A program made the translations under genes and the position numbers. DNA of 64,000 nucleotides from NCBI RefSeq assembly GCF_017744445.1, contig NZ_JAGIBH010000016.1:1-64000 (forward strand), given 5' to 3'. Shown here one piece after another: positions 32,835-43,708 of this stretch (positions are counted from its first letter, which is position 1; every line of letters begins with the position of its first letter). Origin of the DNA: Caulobacter sp. (lineage in GTDB: Bacteria; Pseudomonadota; Alphaproteobacteria; Caulobacterales; Caulobacteraceae). Under the pieces are notes generated by a model. It was not told the origin of the DNA and searched no databases. It worked only from the letters and a program-made list of their open reading frames with translations.

Positions 32835-35186
32835 ATGAACAAACTTCGCGCCCACAGCGCCGCGTTCGCCACGGGTATGGCGCTGCTCCTCGGCTCGACG
32901 GCCCTGGTGGCTCCGCAGCAGGCCTTCGCGCAGTCCGCCCAGACCGGGGTGGTGTCGCGCATCGTCGTGCAAGGCAACGAGCGCATCGAGCAGGGCACGG
33001 TTCTGTCCTATCTGCCGATCCAGCCGGGCGACACGGTCGATAGCCAGCGCCTCGACCTGGCGCTGAAGACCCTGGCGCGCACCGACCTGTTCGCCGACGT
33101 GAAGATCGAGATGCAGGGCGGCGACCTGGTCGTGAAGGTCGTGGAAAACCCGATCATCAACCAGGTGGTCTTCGAGGGGAACTCGTCCCTGAAGGAAGAC
33201 AAGCTGAAGGACGAAGTGCAGATCCGCCCGCGCGGCATCTTCACCCGCGCCAAGGTGCAGGCCGACGTCCAGCGCATCATCGAACTGTACCGCCGCTCGG
33301 GCCGCATCTCGGCGACCGTGACGCCCAAGGTAGTCGAACTGCCGCAAAAGCGCGTCGACCTGGTGTTCGAAATTGCCGAGGGCCCCAAGAGCGGCGTCCT
33401 GGGCATCAACTTCCTGGGCAACAGCGAGTACTCGGACAACGACCTGCGCGACGTGGTCGTGACCAAGGAAAGCCGCTGGTACAAGATCCTGACCAGCAAC
33501 GACAATTATGACCCCGACCGGATCGAGTACGACCGCGAGCAGCTGCGCAAGCACTACCGCAACCGCGGCTTCTTCGACTTCCGAGTCGTTTCGTCCGTGG
33601 CCGAACTGGCGCCGGACAAGAACGGCTTCGCCGTCACCTACACCCTGGACGAGGGTCCGAAGTACAAGTTCGGCAAGGTCACGGTCGAAACGGAACTGAA
33701 GAAGCTGGACGGCAACCTGCTGGCCCAGATCCTGCCGATCCGCGCCGGCCAGCTGTACGAAGACGAGAAGATCGAGCAGGCCACCGACGCCCTGACCTTC
33801 GCGGCGGGCGCCGCCGGCTTCGCCTTCGTGGATGTGCGCCCCAAGTACGTGCCCAACCGCGAAACCAAGACCGTCGACGTCGTCTTCCAGGTCCGTGAAG
33901 GTCCGCGCGTCTACGTCGATCGTATCGACATCGTCGGCAACACCCGCACGCTGGACTATGTCCTGCGCCGCGAGCTGGAAGTGGCTGAAGGCGACGCCTA
34001 CAACCGCGTGCTGGTCGACCGTTCGAAGAACAACATCCGCCGTCTGGGCTTCTTCAAGGAAGTCGAGATCGAGGACGCGCCGGGCTCGGCTCCGGACCGC
34101 ACGGCCCTGCGGGTCAAGGTCGAAGAGCAGCCGACCGGCGAACTGTCGTTCAGCGCCGGCTACAGCTCGATCGACAAGCTGGTGCTGGACGTCGGCATCA
34201 CCGAGCGGAACTTCCGCGGTCGCGGCCAGAACCTGCGCGCCCGCGCCTCGGTCGGTTCGCTGCGCCAGCAGATCGATTTCGGCTTCTCCGAGCCGCGCTT
34301 CCTGGGTCGCAACCTGGTCGCCGGCGTGAACCTGTACACCTTCCGCTACGACCTGTCGGACTACGCGGCCTACGACACCAAGTCGGTCGGCGGCGACGTC
34401 CGCTTCGGCTTCCCGCTGACCAACGACGCGTCGATGAACCTGCGCTACACGATCCGCCAGGATAACGTGGACGTGGCCGACAGCCTCTGCACCACCGGCT
34501 CGGTGTCGCAGATCCTCTGCCTGCAGCGCGGCGCCTACATCACCTCGCTGATCGGCTATGGCCTGCGCATCGACAAGCGCAACGACCCGATCAACCCGAC
34601 TCGCGGCTGGTTCGCCGACCTGAACCAGGATCTGGCCGGCATCGGCGGCGACGTGAAGTACCTCAAGACCGAAGCCGACGCCGGCTGGTACTGGGGCTTC
34701 ACCAAGGACCTGGTGTTCAGCGCCACCGGTTCGTTCGGCTATATCGAGGGCTGGGGCGGCGACAACGTCCGCATCAACGACCGCTTCTATCGCGGCGGCA
34801 CCTCGTTCCGCGGCTTCGAGATCGCCGGTATCGGTCCGCGCGACATCTCGAGCACCAACAACTCGATGGGCGCCAAGCTTTACGCCATCAGCACCTTCGA
34901 GCTGACCGTCCCGACCTTCCTGCCCGAGCAGTACGGCATCAAGGCCGCCCTGTTCAGCGACGTGGGTACGGCCGGTCTGCTGGATGACGTGGATCGCCAG
35001 AGGTCGCCCGGCGTCTTCGATCCCAACATCAAGGATAACCTCGGCCTGCGTGCCACGGCCGGTATCTCGATCGACTGGAAGTCCCCCATGGGTCCCATTC
35101 GATTCGATATCAGCCGTATTTTGGCCAAGGAAAGCTACGACCGAACCGAAACGTTCCGGTTCTCCACCTCCACAAGGTTCCAATAA
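32835..35186 (+). CDS. bamA: outer membrane protein assembly factor BamA
   Basis: POTRA repeats and C-terminal barrel (FRGFEIAGIGPRD ... PMGPIRFDIS); start could be 32823. Confidence 0.97.
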   Translation: MNKLRAHSAAFATGMALLLGSTALVAPQQAFAQSAQTGVVSRIVVQGNERIEQGTVLSYLPIQPGDTVDSQRLDLALKTLARTDLFADVKIEMQGGDLVVKVVENPIINQVVFEGNSSLKEDKLKDEVQIRPRGIFTRAKVQADVQRIIELYRRSGRISATVTPKVVELPQKRVDLVFEIAEGPKSGVLGINFLGNSEYSDNDLRDVVVTKESRWYKILTSNDNYDPDRIEYDREQLRKHYRNRGFFDFRVVSSVAELAPDKNGFAVTYTLDEGPKYKFGKVTVETELKKLDGNLLAQILPIRAGQLYEDEKIEQATDALTFAAGAAGFAFVDVRPKYVPNRETKTVDVVFQVREGPRVYVDRIDIVGNTRTLDYVLRRELEVAEGDAYNRVLVDRSKNNIRRLGFFKEVEIEDAPGSAPDRTALRVKVEEQPTGELSFSAGYSSIDKLVLDVGITERNFRGRGQNLRARASVGSLRQQIDFGFSEPRFLGRNLVAGVNLYTFRYDLSDYAAYDTKSVGGDVRFGFPLTNDASMNLRYTIRQDNVDVADSLCTTGSVSQILCLQRGAYITSLIGYGLRIDKRNDPINPTRGWFADLNQDLAGIGGDVKYLKTEADAGWYWGFTKDLVFSATGSFGYIEGWGGDNVRINDRFYRGGTSFRGFEIAGIGPRDISSTNNSMGAKLYAISTFELTVPTFLPEQYGIKAALFSDVGTAGLLDDVDRQRSPGVFDPNIKDNLGLRATAGISIDWKSPMGPIRFDISRILAKESYDRTETFRFSTSTRFQ

Positions 35187-35188
35187 AC

Positions 35189-35827
35189 ATGTCCAAGTTC
35201 CTGTCCGCGGCCGCGTCCAGCGTCGTCGCCCTCGCTATCGCGACCAGCGCTTCGGCCCAGACGGCTCCCGCCGCCGCGCCTGCCGCTCCGGCCATCACGC
35301 ACGGTCCGGCTCTGCCGGGCGTCTGCATCCTGTCGACTCCGGGCGCCGTTGGCGGCTCGCAGGTCGGCAAGGCGGTCAACGCGCGCCTGCAGACCATCGC
35401 TCAGCAGGTCGAGGCCGAACTGAGGGGTGAGCGCACCGCTCTGGAGAACGAAGGCAAGGCCCTGGACGCCAAGAAGGCGACCACGGCCCAGGACGCCCTG
35501 GAGCAGCAGGCCGCCGCCCTGCAGGTCAAGGCCAACGCCTGGCAGCGCAAGGCTCAGCTGCGCCAGCGCGAAGTTGAAGCCACCGAGCAGAAGGCCATGT
35601 CGCGCATCTATCAAGAGATGGATACGCCGATTAAGCAGGCCTACCAGGCCGCCAAGTGCAGCATCCTGGTCGACCGCGAGGGCGTCCTGCTGGCCAACCC
35701 GGCCATGGACATCACGCCCGCCGTGGTGACCGCTCTGGACGCCCGCATCAAGACGCTGACCTTCGATCGCGAGCGTCTGGACCAGCAGCTCCCGGGCGCC
35801 GCCGCGCTGCAGCCGTCCAATAAGTAA
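35189..35827 (+). CDS. OmpH/Skp family periplasmic chaperone
   Basis: Signal peptide, coiled-coil KLxAKxxxLQ-like composition, position between bamA and lpxD. Confidence 0.9.
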   Translation: MSKFLSAAASSVVALAIATSASAQTAPAAAPAAPAITHGPALPGVCILSTPGAVGGSQVGKAVNARLQTIAQQVEAELRGERTALENEGKALDAKKATTAQDALEQQAAALQVKANAWQRKAQLRQREVEATEQKAMSRIYQEMDTPIKQAYQAAKCSILVDREGVLLANPAMDITPAVVTALDARIKTLTFDRERLDQQLPGAAALQPSNK

Positions 35828-35833
35828 GCGAAT

Positions 35834-35868
35834 CGTCTCCCTTGGGTTTACCTAGGGGGAGCGTTTTT
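35834..35868 (+). terminator. possible weak Rho-independent terminator or attenuator
   Basis: ctcccttggg-tttac-ctagggggag imperfect stem followed shortly by ttttt, between ompH-like gene and lpxD. Confidence 0.45.
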
Positions 35869-35881
35869 GCCGTGAGGAGCC

Positions 35882-36901
35882 ATGCCGGACCCGCGTTTCT
35901 TCGATAGCCCGGGTCCGGCGTCGCTTTCCGAGTTGGCCCGGGCCGGCGCCGCCGAACTGGCGGACGCGGCTTGGGGCGACCGCCTGATCGCCCATGCCGC
36001 GCCGCTCGACACGGCCGACGCGCACGCGATCACCTTCTTTTCCGATGCTAAGCGCAAGGACGCCGCCGGGGCCACCCAGGCCGGCGCCTGTTTCGTGCGT
36101 CCGGAACACAAGGATTTTCTGCCCGCGTCCTGCGACGCCTTGGTCACCCGGCATCCGCAGGCCGCCTGGGCCGCCGCCGCCAATCGCTTGCACGCGCCGC
36201 GCCGCCATCAGGCTGGCGCGGCCGCTATTCATCCTGAAGCCGAGATCGAGGACGGCGTCCTGTTGTCACCGAACGTGACGATCGGGCAGGGCGCTCGCAT
36301 CGGGCGCGGCACACGGATCGGCCCCGGGGCCGTGATCGGTCCGGGCGTTCTGATCGGCCGCGACTGCGTGGTCGGCGCCAACGCCGTGATCGGCTTCGCT
36401 CTGCTGGGCGACCGGGTTTCCATTTCCGCGGGCGCCGTGCTGGGTGAGGCGGGCTTCGGCGCCGCCGCCGGGCCGCGGGGCATGGTCGACATGCCTCAGC
36501 TGGGCCGGGTGGTCATTCAGGACAATGTCACGATCGGCGCCAACAGCTGCGTCGACCGCGGCGCGTTCGCCGATACGACGGTTGGCGAGAACACCAAGAT
36601 CGACAACCTGGTGCATGTCGCGCACAACGTCCGTGTAGGACGCAATTGCGTGCTGGCGGCCTATACGGGGCTGTCGGGCAGTACGGTCGTCGGCGACGGC
36701 GTCGCATTCGGCGGCAAGGCCGGCGTCGCCGACCACTTGAACATCGGCTCGGGCGCGAGCATCGGGGCGGCCGCCTCGGTGTTCAAGGACGTGCCGGAAG
36801 GTGAAACTTGGACGGGCTTCCCGGCGCGACCGCTCAAGCGGTGGCTTCGGGAGACCGCATGGCTGTCGCGCATGGCGGGCGGCCGAGGGACGAAGGGCTG
36901 A
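35882..36901 (+). CDS. lpxD: UDP-3-O-(3-hydroxyacyl)glucosamine N-acyltransferase
   Basis: Left-handed beta-helix hexapeptides; [24 protein letters not shown]. Confidence 0.97.
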   Translation: MPDPRFFDSPGPASLSELARAGAAELADAAWGDRLIAHAAPLDTADAHAITFFSDAKRKDAAGATQAGACFVRPEHKDFLPASCDALVTRHPQAAWAAAANRLHAPRRHQAGAAAIHPEAEIEDGVLLSPNVTIGQGARIGRGTRIGPGAVIGPGVLIGRDCVVGANAVIGFALLGDRVSISAGAVLGEAGFGAAAGPRGMVDMPQLGRVVIQDNVTIGANSCVDRGAFADTTVGENTKIDNLVHVAHNVRVGRNCVLAAYTGLSGSTVVGDGVAFGGKAGVADHLNIGSGASIGAAASVFKDVPEGETWTGFPARPLKRWLRETAWLSRMAGGRGTKG

Positions 36902-36903
36902 CA

Positions 36904-37383
36904 ATGACCGAGAACACCGAGCAAACGGTGCGGACCGACATCGACATCGCCGAGATCCTGGCGCGTATCCCGCACCGCTATCCGTTCCTGCTGGTCGATC
37001 GCGCCGAGGACTACCAGGCCCACAAGTCGATCGTCGGCATCAAGTGCGTGACGGTCAACGAGCCCTTCTTCCAGGGCCACTTCCCAGGCAATCCGGTGAT
37101 GCCCGGCGTGCTGATCATCGAGGCCTTGGCCCAGACGGGCGCGGTGCTGATGAGCAAGAGCCTGGAGGTCGATACCGAGGGCAAGACCATCTTCTTCATG
37201 TCGGTGGACAACGCCCGCTTCCGCACGCCCGTGCGCCCCGGCGACGTGATCCGCATGGAAGTCGAGGTGCTGCGCGCCCGCTCGTCGATCTTCAAGTTCA
37301 AGGGCGTGGCCAAGGTCGGCGACAAGGTCGCGGCCGAGGTCGAGTTCGCCGCCATGGTCGTCGAGACGGGGCCCAAGGCATGA
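36904..37383 (+). CDS. fabZ: 3-hydroxyacyl-[ACP] dehydratase FabZ
   Basis: [39 protein letters not shown]. Confidence 0.97.
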   Translation: MTENTEQTVRTDIDIAEILARIPHRYPFLLVDRAEDYQAHKSIVGIKCVTVNEPFFQGHFPGNPVMPGVLIIEALAQTGAVLMSKSLEVDTEGKTIFFMSVDNARFRTPVRPGDVIRMEVEVLRARSSIFKFKGVAKVGDKVAAEVEFAAMVVETGPKA

Positions 37384-38171
37384 CGATCCATCCCACCGCC
37401 ATCGTCGCTCCCGAGGCCAAGATCGCCTCGGACGTCCAGATCGGGCCCTACAGCATCGTCGGCCCGGACGTGACCCTGGAGGCGGGCGTACGCCTGCTGT
37501 CGCACGTGGTGGTGGAAGGCGCGACGACCCTGGGCGAGAACTGCGTCGTCCACCCCTTCGCCAATCTGGGCGGTCCGCCCCAGCACCTGGGGCACAAGGG
37601 TGAGAAGACAGAACTGCTGATCGGCCCGCGCAACATCATCCGCGAGCACGTGACCATGCACACCGGCACGGCCTCGGGTCGTGGCGTGACCACGATCGGT
37701 TCGGACGGCCTGTACATGGTCGGCTCGCACGTGGCCCACGACTGCATCGTCGGCGACTTCGTGGTGCTGGCCAAGGGCGCGACCCTGGGCGGCCACGTGT
37801 CGATCGGCGACTATGTGTTCATGGGCGGCCTGGCCGCCGCGCACCAGTTTTCGCGCATCGGCCGCTATAGCTTCATCGGCGGCCTGGCCGCGGTGACCAA
37901 GGATGTCATCCCGTACGGCTCGGTCTGGGGCAACCACGCTCACCTCGAGGGACTGAACCTGGTCGGCCTCAAGCGCCGGGGCTTCTCGCGCGAGACCATC
38001 AACGCGCTGCGCGCGGCCTATCGCCTGATGTTCGCCGACGAAGGCACCTTCCAGGAGCGCCTGGACGACGTGGCCGAGATCCATGCTGGCAATCCGGAAG
38101 TCATGGAGATCGTCGACTTCATCCGCGCCGACGCCAACCGCCCGCTCTGCCTGCCTGAGCGGGAAGTCTAG
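37380..38171 (+). CDS. lpxA: UDP-N-acetylglucosamine O-acyltransferase
   Basis: [59 protein letters not shown]. Confidence 0.97.
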   Translation: MTIHPTAIVAPEAKIASDVQIGPYSIVGPDVTLEAGVRLLSHVVVEGATTLGENCVVHPFANLGGPPQHLGHKGEKTELLIGPRNIIREHVTMHTGTASGRGVTTIGSDGLYMVGSHVAHDCIVGDFVVLAKGATLGGHVSIGDYVFMGGLAAAHQFSRIGRYSFIGGLAAVTKDVIPYGSVWGNHAHLEGLNLVGLKRRGFSRETINALRAAYRLMFADEGTFQERLDDVAEIHAGNPEVMEIVDFIRADANRPLCLPEREV

Positions 38172-38177
38172 GGTAGG

Positions 38178-39023
38178 GTGATGCGCAAGCTGGGTCTGAT
38201 CGCCGGCGGCGGGTCGCTTCCCGTCGAACTGGCGGCCCATTGCGAGGCCGCCGGACGGGCGTTTTCCGTCATGCGCCTGCGCGGGTTCGCCGAACCGACC
38301 TTGGCCCGCTATGCCGGCGTCGAGGTTGGCATCGGCGAGTTCGGCAAGGCGTTCAAGGCGTTGAAAGCCGAGGGCTGCGAGGTCGTCTGCTTCGCCGGCA
38401 ATGTCAGCCGTCCTGATTTCGCCAAGCTGTTGCCTGACGCCCGGGGCGTGAAGGTGCTGCCCAGCCTGATCGTCGCCGCCCGCAAGGGGGACGACGCCCT
38501 GTTGCGCCGGGTGCTGGACGAGTTCGAGAAGGAAGGCTTCGAGATCGAGGGCGCCCACGAGGTGATGGGCGAGATGACCCTGCCGCGCGGCCGCCTGGGC
38601 AAGCACATGCCCAAGCCCGAGCAAATGGCCGACATCGACAAGGCCCTGCATGTGGCGCGCGAGATCGGCCGCCTGGACGTGGGGCAGGGCGCCGTGGTCT
38701 GCGACGGCCTGGTCCTGGCCGTCGAGGCCCAGGAAGGCACCGACGCCATGCTGCGCCGAGTGGAGCAGCTGCCAGGGGCCATCCGAGGCTCGGCCGAGCG
38801 TCCGCGCGGCGTGCTGGCCAAGGCGCCCAAGCCGATCCAGGAGACCAAGGTCGACCTGCCCACCATCGGCGTCGCCACCATCCAGCGCGCCGCCCGCGCG
38901 GGCCTGGCCGGCGTGGTCGGCGAGACCGGTCGCCTGCTGGTGGTCGACCGTGAGGCGGTGATCGCCTGCGCCGACGACCTTGGCCTCTTCGTGCTGGGGG
39001 TCGATCCGCAGGGGCGGCCCTGA
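38178..39023 (+). CDS. lpxI: UDP-2,3-diacylglucosamine diphosphatase LpxI
   Basis: KLGLIAGGGSLPVELA; position between lpxA and lpxB. Confidence 0.94.
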   Translation: MMRKLGLIAGGGSLPVELAAHCEAAGRAFSVMRLRGFAEPTLARYAGVEVGIGEFGKAFKALKAEGCEVVCFAGNVSRPDFAKLLPDARGVKVLPSLIVAARKGDDALLRRVLDEFEKEGFEIEGAHEVMGEMTLPRGRLGKHMPKPEQMADIDKALHVAREIGRLDVGQGAVVCDGLVLAVEAQEGTDAMLRRVEQLPGAIRGSAERPRGVLAKAPKPIQETKVDLPTIGVATIQRAARAGLAGVVGETGRLLVVDREAVIACADDLGLFVLGVDPQGRP

Positions 39024-40189
39024 TGCTCAAAGTCATGTTGGTCGCCGCCGAGGCTTCGGGCGACGCGTTGGGCGCCAGCCTGGCCAAGGCGCTGCGGGCG
39101 CGGCTGGGCAAAGGCGTGACCTTCGTCGGCATTGGCGGGGCCAAGATGGCCGAGCAGGGGGTCGATAGCCCCTTCGATATCGCCCAATTATCGATCCTAG
39201 GCATCTGGGAGGGCCTGAAGGCCTATCCGACGGTCAAGGCCCGGCTGGACGACACCGTGGCCCTGGCGTCCCGCGAAAAGCCCGATGTAGCGATCCTGAT
39301 CGACAGCTGGGGCTTCAACATCCGCCTGGCCAAGGCGCTGCGGAAGCTCGATCCCAAGATGCCGCTGGTGAAGTACGTCGCGCCGCAGGTCTGGGCGTAT
39401 CGCGAAGGGCGCGCCCAGGGCCTGGCCAAGGCTGTCGACCTGCTGTTGTCGATCCAGCCGATGGACAAGCCGTATTTCGACGCCGCTGGGCTGAAAAACG
39501 TCTTCGTCGGCAACTCGGCCCTGGCCAAGCGCTTCGACCACGCTGACGGCGCGCGCCTGCGGGCCGCCGTGGGCGCCTCGGCGACCGACCAGGTCTTGCT
39601 GGTGCTGCCCGGCAGCCGCCCGTCCGAGATCGAGCGCGTCATGCCGGCCTTCGAGGACGCCGTGCGTCGGATCAAGGCCGACCGGCCCGACGTGGTCGTG
39701 GTGATCCCGGCCGCCTACACCGTGGTCGAGGCCGTGAAGGCTCGCGTGGCCGGATGGCCGTTCCGCGCCCATGTCATTGAGGACGAAGCGCTGAAGGACG
39801 ACGCCTTCGTCGCCGGCGACGTGGCCCTGGCCTGCAGTGGCACGGTCACCACCGAACTGGCCCTGGCCGGCGCGCCCATGGTCGTCGGCTACAAGACTGG
39901 CGCGATCACCTACGCCATCCTCAAGCGCCTGATGAAGCCAAAATGGGTGACGCTGTTCAACATCGCCGCCGGCAAGGCCGTGGCGCCGGAACTGCTGCAG
40001 GACGCCTGCGACGGCGAAGGGCTGGCGCGTGAGGTCGGCAAGCTGCTGGACGATCCTTCACTGAGGGCCCGCCAGGCGGCTGAGCAGAGCGCTGCATTGG
40101 ACAAGATGGGCCGAGGAATGCCCGACCCGTCGGAGGCCGCCGCCGACGCTCTGCTGAGCTTCCTGAAGGCTCACGGCCAAGGTGGTTAA
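39023..40189 (+). CDS. lpxB: lipid-A-disaccharide synthase
   Basis: MLVAAEASGDALGASLAKAL; YVAPQVWAYREGRA; LLVLPGSRPSEI. Confidence 0.97.
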   Translation: MLKVMLVAAEASGDALGASLAKALRARLGKGVTFVGIGGAKMAEQGVDSPFDIAQLSILGIWEGLKAYPTVKARLDDTVALASREKPDVAILIDSWGFNIRLAKALRKLDPKMPLVKYVAPQVWAYREGRAQGLAKAVDLLLSIQPMDKPYFDAAGLKNVFVGNSALAKRFDHADGARLRAAVGASATDQVLLVLPGSRPSEIERVMPAFEDAVRRIKADRPDVVVVIPAAYTVVEAVKARVAGWPFRAHVIEDEALKDDAFVAGDVALACSGTVTTELALAGAPMVVGYKTGAITYAILKRLMKPKWVTLFNIAAGKAVAPELLQDACDGEGLAREVGKLLDDPSLRARQAAEQSAALDKMGRGMPDPSEAAADALLSFLKAHGQGG

Positions 40190-40200
40190 CCGGAGCTTTA
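40186..40200 (+). promoter_or_regulatory. CtrA-like near-consensus site (TTAA-N7-TTTA)
   Basis: ttaaccggagcttta, one mismatch to TTAA-N7-TTAA; 48 bp upstream of the FliK-like ORF. Confidence 0.4.
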
Positions 40201-40247
40201 CGCTCGACTCCTAGTTTCGGTGGAACTGCCGCTGTGGAGTCGTCGTC

Positions 40248-42035
40248 GTGGCCATCGACCCGACCACGCCCCTGACCCCGATCCTTCCAGCCCATCCGGC
40301 CGGAACCCCTCCGGATTCGGTCGCCGTCCTGCAGGCCATGGCCCGCCAGGCCCTGACGAACATGAGCGCCGAGCTGGGCCAGATCGTCGACCGTCCTGCC
40401 ACGCCTCAGACCCCCAAGGGCGGCACACCCGTCGAGCAGGTCGGCCAGACCTCCACCCAGGACGCGGGACACACCGCCGACGCCGCCAGCACGGCCAAGG
40501 GCGCGCCTCAGGCTCAGCAGCAGGCCCTGGCAGCCAAGCCGACACCAGAGACCCGCATGGCGCGCGCCGTGCGCACCGCCGCCGCCGAGGCCGTGCCGCG
40601 CCAGGTCGGGATCGCGCCGCTGATGGCCAATGTTCGCGCTGTCGTCGACCGCCCCGACATGCCGCCCGAGGTGCGCGAGGCGGGCAGGGCGTTGCTGGCC
40701 CAGACGCCCGAGGCGGCCGATCTGGCTACGCCCCAAGGTCTGCGCCAAGCGGTCGAACGCTCCGGCGTGTTCCTGGAAGCTCGCATGGCCCGCGCCGCCG
40801 CGACGCCACCGACGGCGGCCGGCGAGACCGCGCCCGCGCTCCCGCAGGCCAACGACATGAAGGCGGCGCTGCTGGTGTTCCGGGGCGCGCTGTCGGCCTG
40901 GCTGGCCCGCGCCGTTCCGCAGTCGGCTACTGAACCGCCGACAGAGCCTGCCGCCGAGTCGCGTTCGACCCCGACGGAGCCTGGCGAACCTACGGTCCGC
41001 GCCACGCCGCAGAGCGCCGGCGCCCAACCAGCTTTGGCTCAGACGACCCCGACACAGGCGGCCACACGTCCGTCGAGCCCAGCGCTAGCTCAAACGACTT
41101 CGGCCGAGGTCCCGAACGACGCTCCGGCCGTGACGACGCAGGCAACGTCCACGCCGTCGCCGACGATCGCACAGGCTGAAGAAGCCATTCCGGCGCCCAG
41201 GCCGAACATGCCAGCGCCACAGCCGCCCGAGGACGAGCAACTCGCCGCGCGGTTTGGGTCCTTCGTGGCCCCGCCCAAGGCTTCGCCGAATCCCGTCGCG
41301 ACCATGCGGCAGGCGCTGTCGCCGCTGATCCAGGCCGGCCTGCTGGCTGAGGAGACCGTCGCCGAGGAGCCGCTTCCGCTAGCCGAGGCCAAGACCGTCG
41401 TCGCGCGCGGTTACGGCGCTCCGGCCGCCGAGATCGCCCGCTCCAAGGTCCCGCCGCCGCCCTACGCTGGCGGACCGATGGCGGGCCAGAAACCGACGGC
41501 TCCCGCGCTGTCCCCGGGCCAACCGACCATCGACGTCGTGCGCGGCCTGCTGAAAGGCGCGAGCGGCGCTCTGGCGCGCCAGGACCTGATGCAGATCGCC
41601 TCGCTGCCAGAAGCCCAGCAGCACGATCCCGAAACCCTTGAGACCCGCCCGCAAGGCGCGCGTCTGAACCTAGACCTGCCGTTCGTCACACCTCAGGGCG
41701 TGGCCGTCGCCCAGTTCGAGATCAGCCACGACGGCGGCGGTTCCAGCGGCGGCGCGGCCGGTCCGGCCGAGCGCACCTACAAGGCCCGGTTCTCGATCGA
41801 TATCGAGCCGCTGGGACCGGTCCATGCCATGGTCACCCTGACGGGGTCTCGCACCCGCGTCTCGCTGTGGGCCGAGCGGGCTGAGACGATCGCGCGCCTG
41901 CGGGCCGGCGAGGAGAGCCTGGGCGCGGCCCTGCGCGAAGCCGAGCTAACCCCCGAGGTCGCCGTCCATTCCGGCGCGCCGCCATCGCCCGGCGGCGTCA
42001 GCCCGCTGGGCCATTTCGTGGACCAGGCCTCATGA
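40248..42035 (+). CDS. FliK-like (hook-length control C-terminal domain) protein with long Ala/Pro/Thr-rich linker
   Basis: C-terminal globular segment GPVHAMVTLTGSRTRVSLWAERAETIARLRAGEESLGAALREAELTPEVAVH; adjacent FlhB-C-like ORF. Confidence 0.75.
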   Translation: MAIDPTTPLTPILPAHPAGTPPDSVAVLQAMARQALTNMSAELGQIVDRPATPQTPKGGTPVEQVGQTSTQDAGHTADAASTAKGAPQAQQQALAAKPTPETRMARAVRTAAAEAVPRQVGIAPLMANVRAVVDRPDMPPEVREAGRALLAQTPEAADLATPQGLRQAVERSGVFLEARMARAAATPPTAAGETAPALPQANDMKAALLVFRGALSAWLARAVPQSATEPPTEPAAESRSTPTEPGEPTVRATPQSAGAQPALAQTTPTQAATRPSSPALAQTTSAEVPNDAPAVTTQATSTPSPTIAQAEEAIPAPRPNMPAPQPPEDEQLAARFGSFVAPPKASPNPVATMRQALSPLIQAGLLAEETVAEEPLPLAEAKTVVARGYGAPAAEIARSKVPPPPYAGGPMAGQKPTAPALSPGQPTIDVVRGLLKGASGALARQDLMQIASLPEAQQHDPETLETRPQGARLNLDLPFVTPQGVAVAQFEISHDGGGSSGGAAGPAERTYKARFSIDIEPLGPVHAMVTLTGSRTRVSLWAERAETIARLRAGEESLGAALREAELTPEVAVHSGAPPSPGGVSPLGHFVDQAS

Positions 42036-42295
42036 GCGGGATCAGCGGACCCTCGGCGCGGCCGCGCATCGCCGTGGCCTTGCTCTACGAAGAACCCAAC
42101 GCCCCCAAGGTCGTGGCCTCGGGCCAGGGTTGGGTGGGCGAGAAGATCATCGAGACGGCCCGCGAGCATGGCGTGCCGATCGAGGAAGACCCCGTGCTGG
42201 CCCAGGCCCTGTCGACCATCGAGATCGACGAGGAGATCCCCGAGGCCCTCTACCGCGCCGTCGCCGAGGTCCTCAGCTTCCTGCTCAAGCGCTAG
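42032..42295 (+). CDS. FlhB C-terminal-domain-like protein (YlqH/FhlX family)
   Basis: RIAVALLYEEPNAPKVVASGQGWVGEKIIETAREHGVPIEEDPVLAQALSTIEIDEEIPEALYRAVAEVLSFL. Confidence 0.85.
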   Translation: MSGISGPSARPRIAVALLYEEPNAPKVVASGQGWVGEKIIETAREHGVPIEEDPVLAQALSTIEIDEEIPEALYRAVAEVLSFLLKR

Positions 42296-42298
42296 AAC

Positions 42299-42324
42299 GA
42301 AAAAGGCCCCGCCGAAGCGGGGCC
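42299..42324 (-). terminator. Rho-independent terminator for gltA
   Basis: ggccccgc-cgaa-gcggggcc stem; A-tract at 42299-42304 is a T-tract on the minus strand. Confidence 0.8.
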
Positions 42325-42351
42325 TGATCCGTATCTCCGAGGAGAAAACGC

Positions 42352-43635
<1,284 letters not shown>

Positions 43636-43708
43636 TAGACCCCTTCATAAATTGGAACGAGCAGTCCAACTTTCGTTTTCGCAGGTGCGTTATAGCGCCT
43701 CATGCGCG

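Noticed and set aside
32763-35183. 806-aa minus-strand ORF opposite bamA
   Set aside because: Antisense shadow of bamA; no recognisable family.
40980-41220. Ala/Pro/Thr-rich stretch considered as a frameshifted or pseudogene segment
   Set aside because: Reading frame is continuous to the conserved FliK-like C-terminus; disordered linkers are normal in FliK proteins.
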